From NCBI GenBank assembly GCA_001464385.1, contig LNFB01000105.1, positions 25,078 to 89,077 of the forward strand: DNA of 64,000 nucleotides, given 5' to 3'. Source of the stretch: Deltaproteobacteria bacterium Ga0077550. GTDB lineage: Bacteria; Myxococcota_A; Polyangia; Nannocystales; Nannocystaceae. This document shows, piece after piece, positions 26,231 to 35,281 of the stretch (positions within the stretch are counted from its first letter, which is position 1; every line of letters starts with the position of its first letter). Below the pieces are notes generated by a model that was not told the DNA's origin, searched no databases, and saw only the letters and a list, made by a program, of their open reading frames with translations. Both the position numbers and the translations under genes were made by a program.

Positions 26231-27676
26231 CTACGCGCGCTCGAGCTGGAACAACTTCTGCCCGATGAGCACGAGGCTCCCGAACGGGACGACCTGGCCG
26301 GTCCGCACGCGCATGTAGGTGCCGTTCGAGCTGCCGAGGTCTTCGAGGTAGATGCCGTTGTCGTCGCCGATGATGCGGCAGTGCCGGCCCGAGACGTAGC
26401 CGTCCTGGGGGAACGTGATCTCGCCGACCTCGCGCCCGATGCCGATGCCCTCGCCGGCGATCGCGAACGCGCTCGCCGCCATCGCGGGATCGACCAGAAT
26501 GCTCACGCGGCCCCAGTATCCGGGGTTGGGGCTGCCCATCCGCTCGGTGCCGTCCTCGGTCGGTGTCGGCTCGGGGAGTTCTTCGTAGGCGAGGAGCTCC
26601 TGGCCGACGCGGAACTGATCGCCGGTGCGGAGCTCCGTGCGCTGGGTCAGCTTCACGAACACGCCGTTGAGCGAGCCATGGTCCTCGATCAACACGCCGG
26701 CCTCGGCCGCGAGCATCGTGGCGTGGCGGGGATCGAGGTACGCGTCGTCGTCCCACGGGGGGCCTGCGTCGCGGCCGACGTCGATCGCCTCACCTGCGGC
26801 GAGGACCCGCTCGCCGATCGGCTGCCCGTCGGGCCCGAGCATGACGAGCCGCACGGGGACACCCGGGCTCGCGGGGATCGGCGAGGGCCCCAGCCCGCTC
26901 CCCGGAGCGGTCCCCGAGGAGCCGACGACGACGACCGGCGCCGCGACGCCGAGCTCGGCCGGGGCCTGCGGCGCGGGCGGCGGTTCTTCCACGATGGGGG
27001 GCACGGCGTCCATGACCCCGGTGCTCGCCATCGCGAGATCCCGCGCATTGCCCACGAACACGGTCTGCGCGGAGCCGACGTCCGGCGGAGGCGTTGCGGG
27101 TGCCGGAGCCGCGAGCGGCGTGCCACAGCGGCCGCAGAACGCGAAGCCGGGCGGGCTCTGGAAGCTGCACTGGCTGCAGACGCCCGCTGCCGCCGTGGGC
27201 TCGGGGGCACCGAACTGCATCGGCAGCGCGGCCGAGGGCGCCGGCGCCTGCGGCGTGGCCTGCTGCGGCATGGGCGGCTGCGGCATGGGCGGCTGCGGCA
27301 TGGGCGGCTGCGGCATGGGCTGCTGCGGCATGGGCTGCTGCGGCAGAGGTGGCTGGGGCATCACGGGGCCCGGGGCGCCGAAGGGCGGGCCGCCGACCGG
27401 AGGTCCGGCGGGCGGAGGCGGCGTGAGGGGCACCTGCGATCGCGGGGCGCCGATCGGACCCGAGGGGGCGCCGCCGGGGACCATCGGATTGGCCGGGGCA
27501 GCGGTCGCCCGCGAGGCCGAGGGGGACGGTGGTGGCGGAGGGGGCGGTGGCGCGGCCGGGCGCTGCGGTGGGGGGCTCGGCGCGACCGAGCCGACCTGCG
27601 GCAGCTTCGACCCACAGCCCAGGCAGAACTTGTAGTGGTCCTGGTTTTCCTTCCCGCAGTTCGGACACGTGATCAC
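26231..27676 (-). CDS. Zinc-ribbon and double FHA-domain protein
   Basis: 481 residues. An N-terminal zinc ribbon (CPNCGKENQDHYKFCLGCG) is followed by a Pro-rich low-complexity region with a pentapeptide tandem repeat, then a second zinc ribbon around residue 165 (CSQCSFQSPPGFAFCGRCG), and two FHA domains: one with 'DPRHATML...DHGSLNGVFV' (about 320-395), the other with 'VSGRHCRII...DLGSSNGTYM' (about 405-481). Both FHA domains keep the Arg-His and Ser/Asn-Gly phosphothreonine-binding residues. It is the last gene of an operon with a second zinc-ribbon/double-FHA protein, 24 bp apart. It should be a cytoplasmic adaptor reading Ser/Thr phosphorylation. Confidence 0.88.
   Translation of the reverse strand: MITCPNCGKENQDHYKFCLGCGSKLPQVGSVAPSPPPQRPAAPPPPPPPPSPSASRATAAPANPMVPGGAPSGPIGAPRSQVPLTPPPPAGPPVGGPPFGAPGPVMPQPPLPQQPMPQQPMPQPPMPQPPMPQPPMPQQATPQAPAPSAALPMQFGAPEPTAAAGVCSQCSFQSPPGFAFCGRCGTPLAAPAPATPPPDVGSAQTVFVGNARDLAMASTGVMDAVPPIVEEPPPAPQAPAELGVAAPVVVVGSSGTAPGSGLGPSPIPASPGVPVRLVMLGPDGQPIGERVLAAGEAIDVGRDAGPPWDDDAYLDPRHATMLAAEAGVLIEDHGSLNGVFVKLTQRTELRTGDQFRVGQELLAYEELPEPTPTEDGTERMGSPNPGYWGRVSILVDPAMAASAFAIAGEGIGIGREVGEITFPQDGYVSGRHCRIIGDDNGIYLEDLGSSNGTYMRVRTGQVVPFGSLVLIGQKLFQLERA
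27261..27350. repeat. 15-bp in-frame tandem repeat, about six copies
   Basis: Units of GGCTGCGGCATGGGC and close variants (TGCTGCGGCATGGGC). On the minus strand they encode a MPQ(P/Q)P pentapeptide repeat in the linker of the double-FHA protein. Confidence 0.85.
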
Positions 27677-27700
27677 GGATGTCGTCTCCTGGGGAACTCG

Positions 27701-28630
27701 TCAGGCGATCTCGACGCGCAGGAGCTGCTGCCCGACAAAGAGGTAGTCGCCATGGAAGAGTTCCTGCGCGCCGTCGATGCGGACGAAGGTCCCGTTGCGC
27801 GAGCCGGTGTCGGTGAGGACCACTTCGTCATGGTCCGACGCTGCGTCGAGCCGAGCGTGGTGGCCGGAGATGAAGCGGTCGTCGGGGAAGTTGAGCGTGT
27901 TGGCTTCGCGTCCCATCGAGAGCACGCCACCTTCGGCGGAGGCGATGCGTCCCTCGCCGCCGCCGGCGAGGCACTGGACGATGCGGAACGCGCCCGTCGG
28001 GCGGGGGCTGCCGTAGAAGTACGTGCCTGCGGCCGTCGGCGCGCCGTCGGAGAACGGCCGGCGGTCGAGCCGGAGCAACTGCTCACCGACCAGCATGTAC
28101 GCGCCGTCGCGGACGGGCGTCGGCTTCTTGATGCGGAGGAACACCCCGTTCTGGCTGCCGAGGTCCTGGACGAAGAGCCGTCCGTTCTGGCTGCTGAAGC
28201 GGGCGTGCTGAGGGCTGAGGAACGGATCCTCGGCGAAGGTGATCTCGCCGACGGAGCGGCCGATGACCGTCGTCGTTCCCTGCAGGTGGTATGTGTTCCC
28301 GTCGCCGCCCTCGCCCTTGATGACGACCAGGCGCGGAACGACGGGCTGCTGCTGCAGCGCCCCGAAGAACATCGTGCGGGCCTGCGGCTGCTCCTCCGCC
28401 GCCTGGGCGTCGATCCGCTGTCCGGTCGCCGGGTCGAACCGAGCGGCGGGCGCCGCCACGGGCATGTCCCGCACCGCCGTGTTTCCGGCCGGCGCCGCCA
28501 CCGTGTGGCTGGACCCGGGGTAGGGCGCCGCCGTGGCAGCGGGCTGCAGGATCGTGCCGCAGCGGGTGCACGCTTGCGCGGACACCAAGTTGAGCTGCCC
28601 GCAAACGTGGCACTGGAGGCCCAGGTCCAT
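27701..28630 (-). CDS. Zinc-ribbon and double FHA-domain protein
   Basis: 309 residues from the ATG at 28630. It begins with a zinc ribbon (CHVCGQLNLVSAQACTRCG), then a short linker and two FHA domains: 'LSPQHARFS...DLGSQNGVFL' (about 110-185) and 'ISGHHARLD...DTGSRNGTFV' (about 225-300). The second has His for the usual Arg before the conserved His. The frame also allows a GTG at 28672 overlapping the upstream stop by 8 bp; the ATG is preferred because it puts the zinc ribbon at the N-terminus and is preceded by GGGAG. It shares architecture with the next gene, pointing to an old duplication. Confidence 0.86.
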   Translation of the reverse strand: MDLGLQCHVCGQLNLVSAQACTRCGTILQPAATAAPYPGSSHTVAAPAGNTAVRDMPVAAPAARFDPATGQRIDAQAAEEQPQARTMFFGALQQQPVVPRLVVIKGEGGDGNTYHLQGTTTVIGRSVGEITFAEDPFLSPQHARFSSQNGRLFVQDLGSQNGVFLRIKKPTPVRDGAYMLVGEQLLRLDRRPFSDGAPTAAGTYFYGSPRPTGAFRIVQCLAGGGEGRIASAEGGVLSMGREANTLNFPDDRFISGHHARLDAASDHDEVVLTDTGSRNGTFVRIDGAQELFHGDYLFVGQQLLRVEIA

Positions 28631-28664
28631 GGCTCCCGCATCCTGCTTCGCACCGGCGAGCTTG

Positions 28665-31600
28665 TCAATCACGGGCCGTGGGCGCGATCACCAGGGTTTC
28701 GTCGGTCAGCGGCGCGAGACACAGCGACGTCGCGGCCGCTGCGGGGGCCTTCGTCGCGGTCGGTTCGGTCGCAGAGCATGGGCGCTGCGCCTGCTTCAGC
28801 GCGGCGCGTTCGACCCGGCTGCCCTCGGCGTTCGCGGCCATCGCCCGACGGATCGCTGCGGTCGATCGGATCTCCGACGCGCCGATCGGTTCGAACGTCG
28901 GGGAGACGACGGTGACGAGCCACCGCTCGAAGGCGGGGCCGTAGGCCCGGGCGCCGGGGGCTGGCGGGCGCCGTGGTCGGAGCCGGGTCGCGAGCGCCGC
29001 TGCGGCCGCGTCGCGCTGCAGTCCCGCGGGCCCCAGCAGCGTCGAGTACAACGCCACGTCGACGTCGGGGTCGTCACCCTTCACTCGTCCGCGGCGCCAC
29101 GCCGCGATCGCGGCCAGGATCGGATCGGCGGGATCACGCAGGGCCGCGAGGGTCTCGAGCTCGTCGTCGCCGACCAGGCTGGCCTCCGACAGGGCGCAGG
29201 CGTGACGGACCTCGACCCACCGCGAGTCGCGGGCGAGCGTGCCGACCTTCGCGAGCAGCGGGGCGGGGACGGCGTCGTCGCGACGCGCCAGCGCGACACA
29301 GCCAAGCATCGCGAGCACCGGATCGGCGCCGACGGCGAGCGCGTCGCTCCAGACATCGTCGCGCGTGCCGATCGCCGCGAGGCCCCAGGCGGCCGCGTAC
29401 ACCAGCGGGCGCGACGATCCGGCGTCCTCCATGATCCGCGTCAGCGCGTCGGCGGCGGCCGGGTCGGCTTGGGCGCCCGCCGCACGCAACGTGGTGACGC
29501 GCGCGCGGTCGTAGGCGTCGCGCACCGTCGGGGTCGCGTCGCGTGGCGCGGTGATCGACAGCGCCGCGCGGACGAGCGGCAGCGCGGTGTCGGGCAGACC
29601 GAGCGCGCCGAGATGGTCCGCCGCGCGGGCCCGCACGCTGACCGGCCCGCGTTCGACCGCGCCGAGCAACGACGTCCGCATCGCCGTGGCGCGTTGCGCC
29701 TCGGGCTTCGCGGAGATCCACGCGCCCAGCCGCGTCGCCGGCACGCGGTCGAGCGCGGACAGCAGGAACTCGCGGGGCTCGTCGGCCTTCGGTTGCTTGA
29801 CCGTGCGACGCAACGCGAGGTCGAGGACGTCGAGCGTGTCGCCCTGCGCCTCGGCGAGGTCGAGCAGGCGGCGGCCCGCGTCGCGCAGGAGCTCCGCGGA
29901 GCCTCCGCGGTCGAGCGCCGTCGCGAGCAGCGTGCGAGCGCGAGCCTCGTGCGTGCGGGTCACCTCGAGCTCGGCGAGGTGGAGGTACGCCCGCAGGTCG
30001 TCGGGCTCCGCCGTCATCGCCTCGTCGTAGGCCGCGGCGGCGGCGTCGAGATCGCCCCGCCGCTCGTGGAGCTCGCCGAGGCGCACCAGCGCGTCGACCT
30101 GGCGCCCCGAGGCCTTGGCGGAGGCGTGCGCGGCCTCGAGGGCGCGCGCGTCGTCGCCGGCCTCGAACGCGAGCTCCGAGACCTCTGCGAGGACCTCGCC
30201 CTTGCGCGTCGGATCGAGCGCGAGGAGCTCCTCGAGCGTCGCGATGGCCTCGGCGGGTTGGCCCGCTCGGCGCTGCGCCGCGGCGAGATCCGCGAGGCGA
30301 TCGGGCTCGGTCGGTTGGAGGCGAGCGAGCTGCCGATACACGGCGACCGCGGCCGGGTAGTGCTCGCGTCGGGTGTGCAGCTCGCCGAGGAAGAGCCCGG
30401 CCTCGACCGCGTCGGCGAGGGGCTCGGCGCGTTCGAACGCGATGCGGGCCGCGTTCTCGGCCGCAGCAGCGCGCTCGATCCTCGAGGGCACCGCACCTTC
30501 GACGAGGAGCTCGACGATCCGCGTGCGGGCCTCGTCCCGCAGCAGCTTGTGTTCGGGGGCACGCGCCCGCGCGCGCAGCTGCTCCCACAGCTCGAGGGCC
30601 ACCGCGGGGCGTCGCTGCTCTTCGGCGAACACGGCGCGTAGCCGGAGGTAGTCGGGCTCGTCGGGGGCGAGCTTCATCGCGACCTTGAGCGACGCGACCG
30701 CGTCGCTGACGAGGCCGTGCTCGCCGAGCACCTCGGCGTGCCGGGCCCAGCCGCGGTGGGCGGGGCGGACGAGCTTGGGGAGCCGGCCCCACGCGGCGAG
30801 GGCCTCGGGGGTGCGGCCCATCTGGTAGAGCTGTTCGCCCAGCGCGATCTGGACCTCGGCCGACCGTGGCGCGAGCTTCACGAGGCGGCGCGCGACGCCG
30901 AGGGCGAGCTCGGGCTCGTCCGCGAGGTTGTAGAACTCGAGCAGCGAGGTCAGCGCGGGCGCACGACGGCCGGTGCGCTCCCCGATCTCGCGCGCGAGTG
31001 CGAGACCCCGCTCGCGCTCGGCCCCGTTCAGCAGGCCGCCCGCGAGGGCGAGCCCGCGGTCGACGTCCTGGGGGTGGCGCGCGACGAAGCGGCGGTACTC
31101 GGCGATGGCACCCTCGACGTCGCCGCGCGTCGACATCGCCTCGATGAGCGCGCCTTGGCTGTCCTCGTCGCGCGGATCGAGGGCGATCGCCCGACGCCGC
31201 GCCTCTTGGGACTCGAGCCCCGCCAGATCCTGCGTCGCGGCGAGGGCACGCCACGCCGCGGCCTCACCGGGGTGCTTCGTCAGCCACGCCTCGAGCGTCA
31301 CCACCATCGACTCGCCGCTGCCTGCGCGGCGCTGTGCCTCCACCAGCAGCTCCCAGCGTGCGGCGCGGCTCGTCGCGCTGCCGCGGGCCGCATCCTCGAG
31401 CAGGGCCCAGATCGCCGCCGTCGCGGCCCCTGGATCGCCCCCGTCGAGCATCGCGCGGGCGCGCTCCATGGCGATCTCCTCGCGCTCCTTGCCGGTGGCC
31501 TTGCCCTCGGCCGCGGCGAACGCCCGGTCCGCGCGGGCGATGTCCCCCGCCTTCGCGGCGATGCGGGCGAGTCGGATCTGCGCCGATGCGTCGCTGGGTC

Positions 31601-32174
31601 GCGCGTCCACGCGCAGCTGCGCGAGCTCGAGGGCGACGTCGAGCTGCCCGCCCTGCTCTGCGAGATCCAGGGCACGGGCGAGGAGCGCAGCGCGGGGCTT
31701 CGGCCCCACGCCGGACGATCGCTCACGCAGGGCGGTCACCGCTCCGGCGACGTCCCCCGCGGCCTCGAGCGCGTCGATCCGCAGCGCGAACACGGCCCCG
31801 GCGCGCCGACCGGCCCTGGCCTCGAGGGCCGCGAGGCGGACGGCAGCGTCGGCGGCCTTGCCCCGGAGCATCGAGACGCGCGCCGAGAGGACGCCCAGGG
31901 CGACATCGTCGGGGTCATGCGCGAGCGCGGACGCGATGCGGCGCTCGAGCGCGTCGCGACCGATCGCCTTCTCGAGGGCCCGGAACTGCGCGCGGTCGAA
32001 GGGGTTCCGCCGGAGCTTCGCGAAGCGCTGACCCACGAGCGCCGGGTCGGCGGCGTCGCGCTCGAGGGACCAGTCGTCGTCGGGCGCGGCGGCGGCGGCC
32101 GTGGCACCCGTGCCGAGCGCCCATGCGGCGGCGAGCCGGGCGGCGAGCGCGAGGGCGCGACGCGGGACACTCAT
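28665..32174 (-). CDS. Giant TPR protein, exported
   Basis: 1169 residues with an N-terminal signal peptide (about 1-29, ending ATAAAAA). The rest is almost all alpha-helical: about 20 or more tetratricopeptide-like repeats (for example 'LGELHERRGDLDAAAAAYDEAM', 'LADLAAAQRRAGQPAEAIATL') up to residue ~770, then a region resembling HEAT-type repeats ('RAADHLGALGLPDTALPLV', 'YAAAWGLAAIGTRDD') to about 1080. It should be a periplasmic or surface scaffold. It is first in an operon with the two double-FHA proteins, and its stop lies just before or within their starts. No enzymatic motif. Confidence 0.82.
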   Translation of the reverse strand: MSVPRRALALAARLAAAWALGTGATAAAAAPDDDWSLERDAADPALVGQRFAKLRRNPFDRAQFRALEKAIGRDALERRIASALAHDPDDVALGVLSARVSMLRGKAADAAVRLAALEARAGRRAGAVFALRIDALEAAGDVAGAVTALRERSSGVGPKPRAALLARALDLAEQGGQLDVALELAQLRVDARPSDASAQIRLARIAAKAGDIARADRAFAAAEGKATGKEREEIAMERARAMLDGGDPGAATAAIWALLEDAARGSATSRAARWELLVEAQRRAGSGESMVVTLEAWLTKHPGEAAAWRALAATQDLAGLESQEARRRAIALDPRDEDSQGALIEAMSTRGDVEGAIAEYRRFVARHPQDVDRGLALAGGLLNGAERERGLALAREIGERTGRRAPALTSLLEFYNLADEPELALGVARRLVKLAPRSAEVQIALGEQLYQMGRTPEALAAWGRLPKLVRPAHRGWARHAEVLGEHGLVSDAVASLKVAMKLAPDEPDYLRLRAVFAEEQRRPAVALELWEQLRARARAPEHKLLRDEARTRIVELLVEGAVPSRIERAAAAENAARIAFERAEPLADAVEAGLFLGELHTRREHYPAAVAVYRQLARLQPTEPDRLADLAAAQRRAGQPAEAIATLEELLALDPTRKGEVLAEVSELAFEAGDDARALEAAHASAKASGRQVDALVRLGELHERRGDLDAAAAAYDEAMTAEPDDLRAYLHLAELEVTRTHEARARTLLATALDRGGSAELLRDAGRRLLDLAEAQGDTLDVLDLALRRTVKQPKADEPREFLLSALDRVPATRLGAWISAKPEAQRATAMRTSLLGAVERGPVSVRARAADHLGALGLPDTALPLVRAALSITAPRDATPTVRDAYDRARVTTLRAAGAQADPAAADALTRIMEDAGSSRPLVYAAAWGLAAIGTRDDVWSDALAVGADPVLAMLGCVALARRDDAVPAPLLAKVGTLARDSRWVEVRHACALSEASLVGDDELETLAALRDPADPILAAIAAWRRGRVKGDDPDVDVALYSTLLGPAGLQRDAAAAALATRLRPRRPPAPGARAYGPAFERWLVTVVSPTFEPIGASEIRSTAAIRRAMAANAEGSRVERAALKQAQRPCSATEPTATKAPAAAATSLCLAPLTDETLVIAPTARD

Positions 32175-32183
32175 CGACAGCCC

Positions 32184-32189
32184 AGCATA
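32184..32189 (-). promoter_or_regulatory. -10 hexamer TATGCT of the TPR/FHA operon
   Basis: On the minus strand TATGCT ends 9 nt before the ATG at 32174, so the transcript should be leaderless or have a leader of one or two bases. Confidence 0.45.
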
Positions 32190-32310
32190 GCAGGCCGCCG
32201 CACCCCGTGATCGCGTGGCGGGGCCTGTGGGGGTCCAAAAGGGGGCGCCCGGCGGCGGGGAGCGTGGACGGCCGCGCTGCGCCGCGCAGGCTCCGCGGCG
32301 GCGAGCGTGC

Positions 32311-32338
32311 TTGACGTGGCCGGTGGCCGGCCTAAAGT
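32311..32338 (+). promoter_or_regulatory. Sigma-70-type promoter of fmdB-like/folD
   Basis: TTGACG (32311-32316), 16-nt spacer, TAAAGT (32333-32338), one of the best promoter matches in the window; ATG at 32363. Confidence 0.65.
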
Positions 32339-32362
32339 GCCGCCCGAAACGGGCAACACCCC

Positions 32363-32683
32363 ATGCCGATGTACGCGTACCGATGTGCCCGCTGCGGGGC
32401 CGAAGAAGAACACATCGAGCGGTTCTCCGATCCGCCCAAGGCGACGTGTGATGCGTGTGGGGGGCCGCTGGCGCGCGTGCTGACGCCGACGGCGTTCCAC
32501 CTCAAGGGCGGCGGTTGGTACAAGGACGGCTACGGCAGCACGAAGCCCGGCGGCGGCGGCGGCGGGGATTCCGGGTCGTCGGGGTCGTCCGGGTCCTCGG
32601 GCTCGTCGGGCTCGTCGGGCTCGTCGGGGTCCTCGGGCTCGTCCGGGAGCGGCACGGGCAGCAGCGGGGCGTCCACCGGATGA
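32363..32683 (+). CDS. FmdB-family zinc-ribbon protein with Gly/Ser repeat tail
   Basis: 106 residues. The first ~55 residues are a typical FmdB regulatory protein zinc ribbon: '[19 protein letters not shown]' with Cys pairs CARC and CDAC, then '[14 protein letters not shown]', the conserved FmdB end. The remaining half is an almost pure Gly/Ser repeat (GSS units, 32560-32670), probably disordered. The role of the family is poorly known, though it often sits near formamidase or translation genes. The stop overlaps the folD start (ATGA), so the two are coupled. Confidence 0.88.
   Translation: MPMYAYRCARCGAEEEHIERFSDPPKATCDACGGPLARVLTPTAFHLKGGGWYKDGYGSTKPGGGGGGDSGSSGSSGSSGSSGSSGSSGSSGSSGSGTGSSGASTG
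32560..32664. repeat. GGxTCGTCG-type microrepeat encoding Gly-Ser-Ser
   Basis: About ten near-identical 9-bp units (TCGTCGGGG/TCCTCGGGC variants) in the fmdB-like gene, prone to copy-number change without frameshift. Confidence 0.75.
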
Positions 32684-33534
32684 CCGCGCGCGTCCTCGAC
32701 GGCAAGCGCGTGGCCGCTTCGGTGCTCGACGGCGTTCGTGCGCGGGTGGAGCAGTGCCGGACGCACGGCGTCCACGCGACGCTGGCGGTCGTCCTCGTCG
32801 GTGAGGATCCCGCGTCTGCGATCTACGTGCGGAACAAGGGCAAGCGCGCGGCCGAGGTCGGGATCCGCACGCTCGACGAGCACTTGCCCGCGTCGACCAC
32901 CACCGAGGCCCTGCTCGAGCTGGTCGAGCGCCTCAACCGAACCCCCGACGTCGACGGGATCCTCGTGCAGCTGCCGCTGCCCGCAGGCGTCGAGACCGAG
33001 CGGGTGTTGCTCGCGATCGATCCCGCCAAGGACGTCGACGGATTCCACCCCGACAACCTCGGCCGTCTCATGATCGGTCAGCCGCGGTTCGTCCCCTGCA
33101 CGCCGCAGGGTTGCATGTTGCTGCTCGCCGAGGCGGACGTGCCGCTGCGGGGCCGACGGGCGCTCGTCATCGGTCGCTCGAACATCGTCGGTCGCCCGAT
33201 GGCGCAGCTGCTCCTGCACGCCGATGCCACGGTGATCATGGCCCACTCGCGCACCGCCGATCTGCGTGCCGAGGTCGAGGCCGCGGACATCGTCGTCGCC
33301 GCGGTGGGGCGCCCGGAGCTGGTACGTGGCGCGTGGATCAAGCCGGGCGCGGTCGTCATCGACGTCGGCATGAACCGCCTGCCGGACGGCCGCCTCGTCG
33401 GTGACGTCGAGTATGCCGCCGCGGCCGAGCGCGCCGCGGCGATCACTCCGGTGCCGGGCGGCGTCGGTCCGATGACCATCGCCTGCTTGCTCGCGAACGT
33501 GGCGCTGGCGGCCGAGCGTCGCGTGCCGGCCTGA
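32680..33534 (+). CDS. folD: Bifunctional methylenetetrahydrofolate dehydrogenase/methenyltetrahydrofolate cyclohydrolase
   Basis: 284 residues. It interconverts 5,10-methylene-THF and 10-formyl-THF with NADP+. The catalytic YxxxK is Tyr49/Lys53 ('[10 protein letters not shown]'), followed by '[10 protein letters not shown]' and '[14 protein letters not shown]', the folate loop 'PCTPQGC', and the NADP site '[17 protein letters not shown]'; the C-terminus has '[16 protein letters not shown]'. All signature residues are intact. Its 10-formyl-THF product feeds PurH, encoded further along in this window. Confidence 0.95.
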   Translation: MTARVLDGKRVAASVLDGVRARVEQCRTHGVHATLAVVLVGEDPASAIYVRNKGKRAAEVGIRTLDEHLPASTTTEALLELVERLNRTPDVDGILVQLPLPAGVETERVLLAIDPAKDVDGFHPDNLGRLMIGQPRFVPCTPQGCMLLLAEADVPLRGRRALVIGRSNIVGRPMAQLLLHADATVIMAHSRTADLRAEVEAADIVVAAVGRPELVRGAWIKPGAVVIDVGMNRLPDGRLVGDVEYAAAAERAAAITPVPGGVGPMTIACLLANVALAAERRVPA

Positions 33535-33565
33535 ACCGCCGCAGGTGGGTGCGCCGACGCGACGC

Positions 33566-34288
33566 TCACGGCGCGCGGCGACGGGCGTCGACCTGGGCGA
33601 CGCTGTCGAGCACCGCCTCGCGGAGCTCGCCGGGGTCGATCGGGGTGCCGACGATCCGGCACAGCGAGATGCAACGGGCACGCACGTCGCTGCGACCGTC
33701 GCACAGGGCGATGCGCGGTGGAGCGTGCGGCCGCGCGCCGATCCGGCGCAGCAGGGCGAGCGCCGGCTCGGCGTCGGCACCGATCTCGACCACGACGAGG
33801 TCACTCGCGGCGACCTCGTCGGCGTCCGCCTCCGCGATCGACTGCTCGTCGGTCGCGCACGACACGAGGGTCCGGACGATCGAGGCGACGTGTCCGAGCG
33901 TCGCGCCGTGATCGCCCACCAGCGCCACGCGCAGGGGGACGAACTGCGCCACGATCGCGTCGACGCGATCGCCGAGCACCTCGTCGATGTCCTCGAACGC
34001 GAGGCCCATCCCCGCGGGGCCCTCGAGCGCATCGAACTGCCGCACCCAGCGGACCTCCGCGTGGAGCTCGATCGGCTCCGCGTCGCCCGGGATCGTCAGC
34101 GACAGCGACAGGTGCGTCCCGGGGGGGAGCGGCTCCTGCGACGGCACGAACAGCCCGCCGCGCGACAGGTTCGTGCAGTAGCTGACCAGCAGGTGGCTCG
34201 CGCTGCGATACGCCAGCTGCAGCACGACGCTGGCCCGCGGCGCACGTCGCCGTGGGGCGGACTCGGGCGTGGGGTCTTGCGCGTCCAT
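33566..34288 (-). CDS. PilZ-domain protein with C-terminal receiver-like region
   Basis: 240 residues from ATG 34288. Residues ~12-110 are a PilZ domain of the myxobacterial TIGR02266 type: 'RRRAPRASVVLQLAY' (Arg-rich c-di-GMP clamp), then 'CTNLSRGGLFVPS' with the conserved S-x-x-G. The C-terminal ~110 residues ('RVALVGDHGATLGHVASIV...DLVVVEIGADAEPALALL') look like a degenerate receiver or Rossmann-type domain without a clear phosphorylation Asp. It should bind c-di-GMP or act as a PilZ adaptor. It is directly downstream of parB and may be cotranscribed with parA-parB. Confidence 0.82.
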   Translation of the reverse strand: MDAQDPTPESAPRRRAPRASVVLQLAYRSASHLLVSYCTNLSRGGLFVPSQEPLPPGTHLSLSLTIPGDAEPIELHAEVRWVRQFDALEGPAGMGLAFEDIDEVLGDRVDAIVAQFVPLRVALVGDHGATLGHVASIVRTLVSCATDEQSIAEADADEVAASDLVVVEIGADAEPALALLRRIGARPHAPPRIALCDGRSDVRARCISLCRIVGTPIDPGELREAVLDSVAQVDARRRAP

Positions 34289-34321
34289 GCAGCTCGACGA
34301 TCGATCGATCTCGCCGATCAA

Positions 34322-35281
34322 CTATCGGCTGAAATCGCCAGCATCGTCGAGGAGGATGTGGAGCAGTCGGTCGAGCTCGTCGAGGCTCGAATATGGGACC
34401 TCGACGGCACCCGCGCCGCGCTTGCGGGGATCGGTCCGCAATCGCACACGGACCCCGAGGCGCCGCTGCAGGCGGTGCTCGAGCTCGGTCACGATGATCT
34501 TGCGGCGATCCGCCTCGTTGTTGTCCGCGGCGGGGGCCGACAGCCGGGCCGGGGAGGCGCGAGCGCGAACCGCGCGTTCGACGGCGCGGACGCTCCACTG
34601 GCCGTGGACCGCCTCGTGGGCGACCTCGGCGATCTCCGACTCGCGGTCGAGCCCGAGCAGCGCCCGGGCGTGGCCCATGCTGAGCCGACCATCGCGGACC
34701 ATCTCCTGGGTCCGCTCGGGCAGCCGCAGCAGACGCATGACGTTCGCGACCGTGCTGCGGTCCTTGCCCACGCGCTCGGCGAGCTGCTCCTGGGTATAGC
34801 CCCGGATCGCGATGAGCTCCTGGAAGGCCCGCGCCTCTTCGATGGGGTTCAGCTCGGCGCGCTGCAGGTTCTCGACGAGCGCGAGCTCGAGCCGCTGCTG
34901 ATCGTCGGTGTCGCGGACGACGACCGGGACGTCGTGGAGCCCAGCGAGCTGCGCCGCCCGCCACCGCCGCTCGCCGGCGACGATGAGGTACCGGGCGCCA
35001 TCACCGGTGGGAGCGCTGATCGGCGTGACGACGATCGGCTGGATGATGCCCTGGGTGCGGATGCTCGCCGCGAGCTCGTCGAGCAGCTCGGGGTCGAAGC
35101 GCTTGCGCGGCTGGTCGGGGCTCGGCGCGATGGCTTCGATCGGGAGCTGTCGTGCGATACCGGGGACCGGTGGTGGTGGCGGCTCGCTCGAGATCGGCGC
35201 GGCCGGGGCGGGCGGCGGCGGGATCAATGCCCCGAGGCCGCGGCCGAGGGCAGGGCGCTTTGCGGGCTTCGGCGTGTTCAC
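34322..35281 (-). CDS. parB: Chromosome-partitioning protein ParB
   Basis: 319 residues. 'KRPALGRGLGALIPP' is the ParA-interacting N-terminal peptide. 'PSPDQPRKRFDPELLDELAASI' and 'YLIVAGERRWRAAQLAG' are ParB/Spo0J N-terminal CTPase boxes (GERRWRA), and 'ALVENLQRAELNPIEEARAF' with the HTH 'YTQEQLAERVGKDRSTVANV' follow. The C-terminal dimerisation domain is present. The start overlaps the parA stop. No complete parS site was found in the window. Confidence 0.94.
   Translation of the reverse strand: MNTPKPAKRPALGRGLGALIPPPPAPAAPISSEPPPPPVPGIARQLPIEAIAPSPDQPRKRFDPELLDELAASIRTQGIIQPIVVTPISAPTGDGARYLIVAGERRWRAAQLAGLHDVPVVVRDTDDQQRLELALVENLQRAELNPIEEARAFQELIAIRGYTQEQLAERVGKDRSTVANVMRLLRLPERTQEMVRDGRLSMGHARALLGLDRESEIAEVAHEAVHGQWSVRAVERAVRARASPARLSAPAADNNEADRRKIIVTELEHRLQRRLGVRVRLRTDPRKRGAGAVEVPYSSLDELDRLLHILLDDAGDFSR

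Noticed and set aside
32560..32664. Short regular repeats as a CRISPR array
   Set aside because: Repeats are 9 bp, contiguous, in frame and encode Gly-Ser-Ser; no spacers or cas genes.
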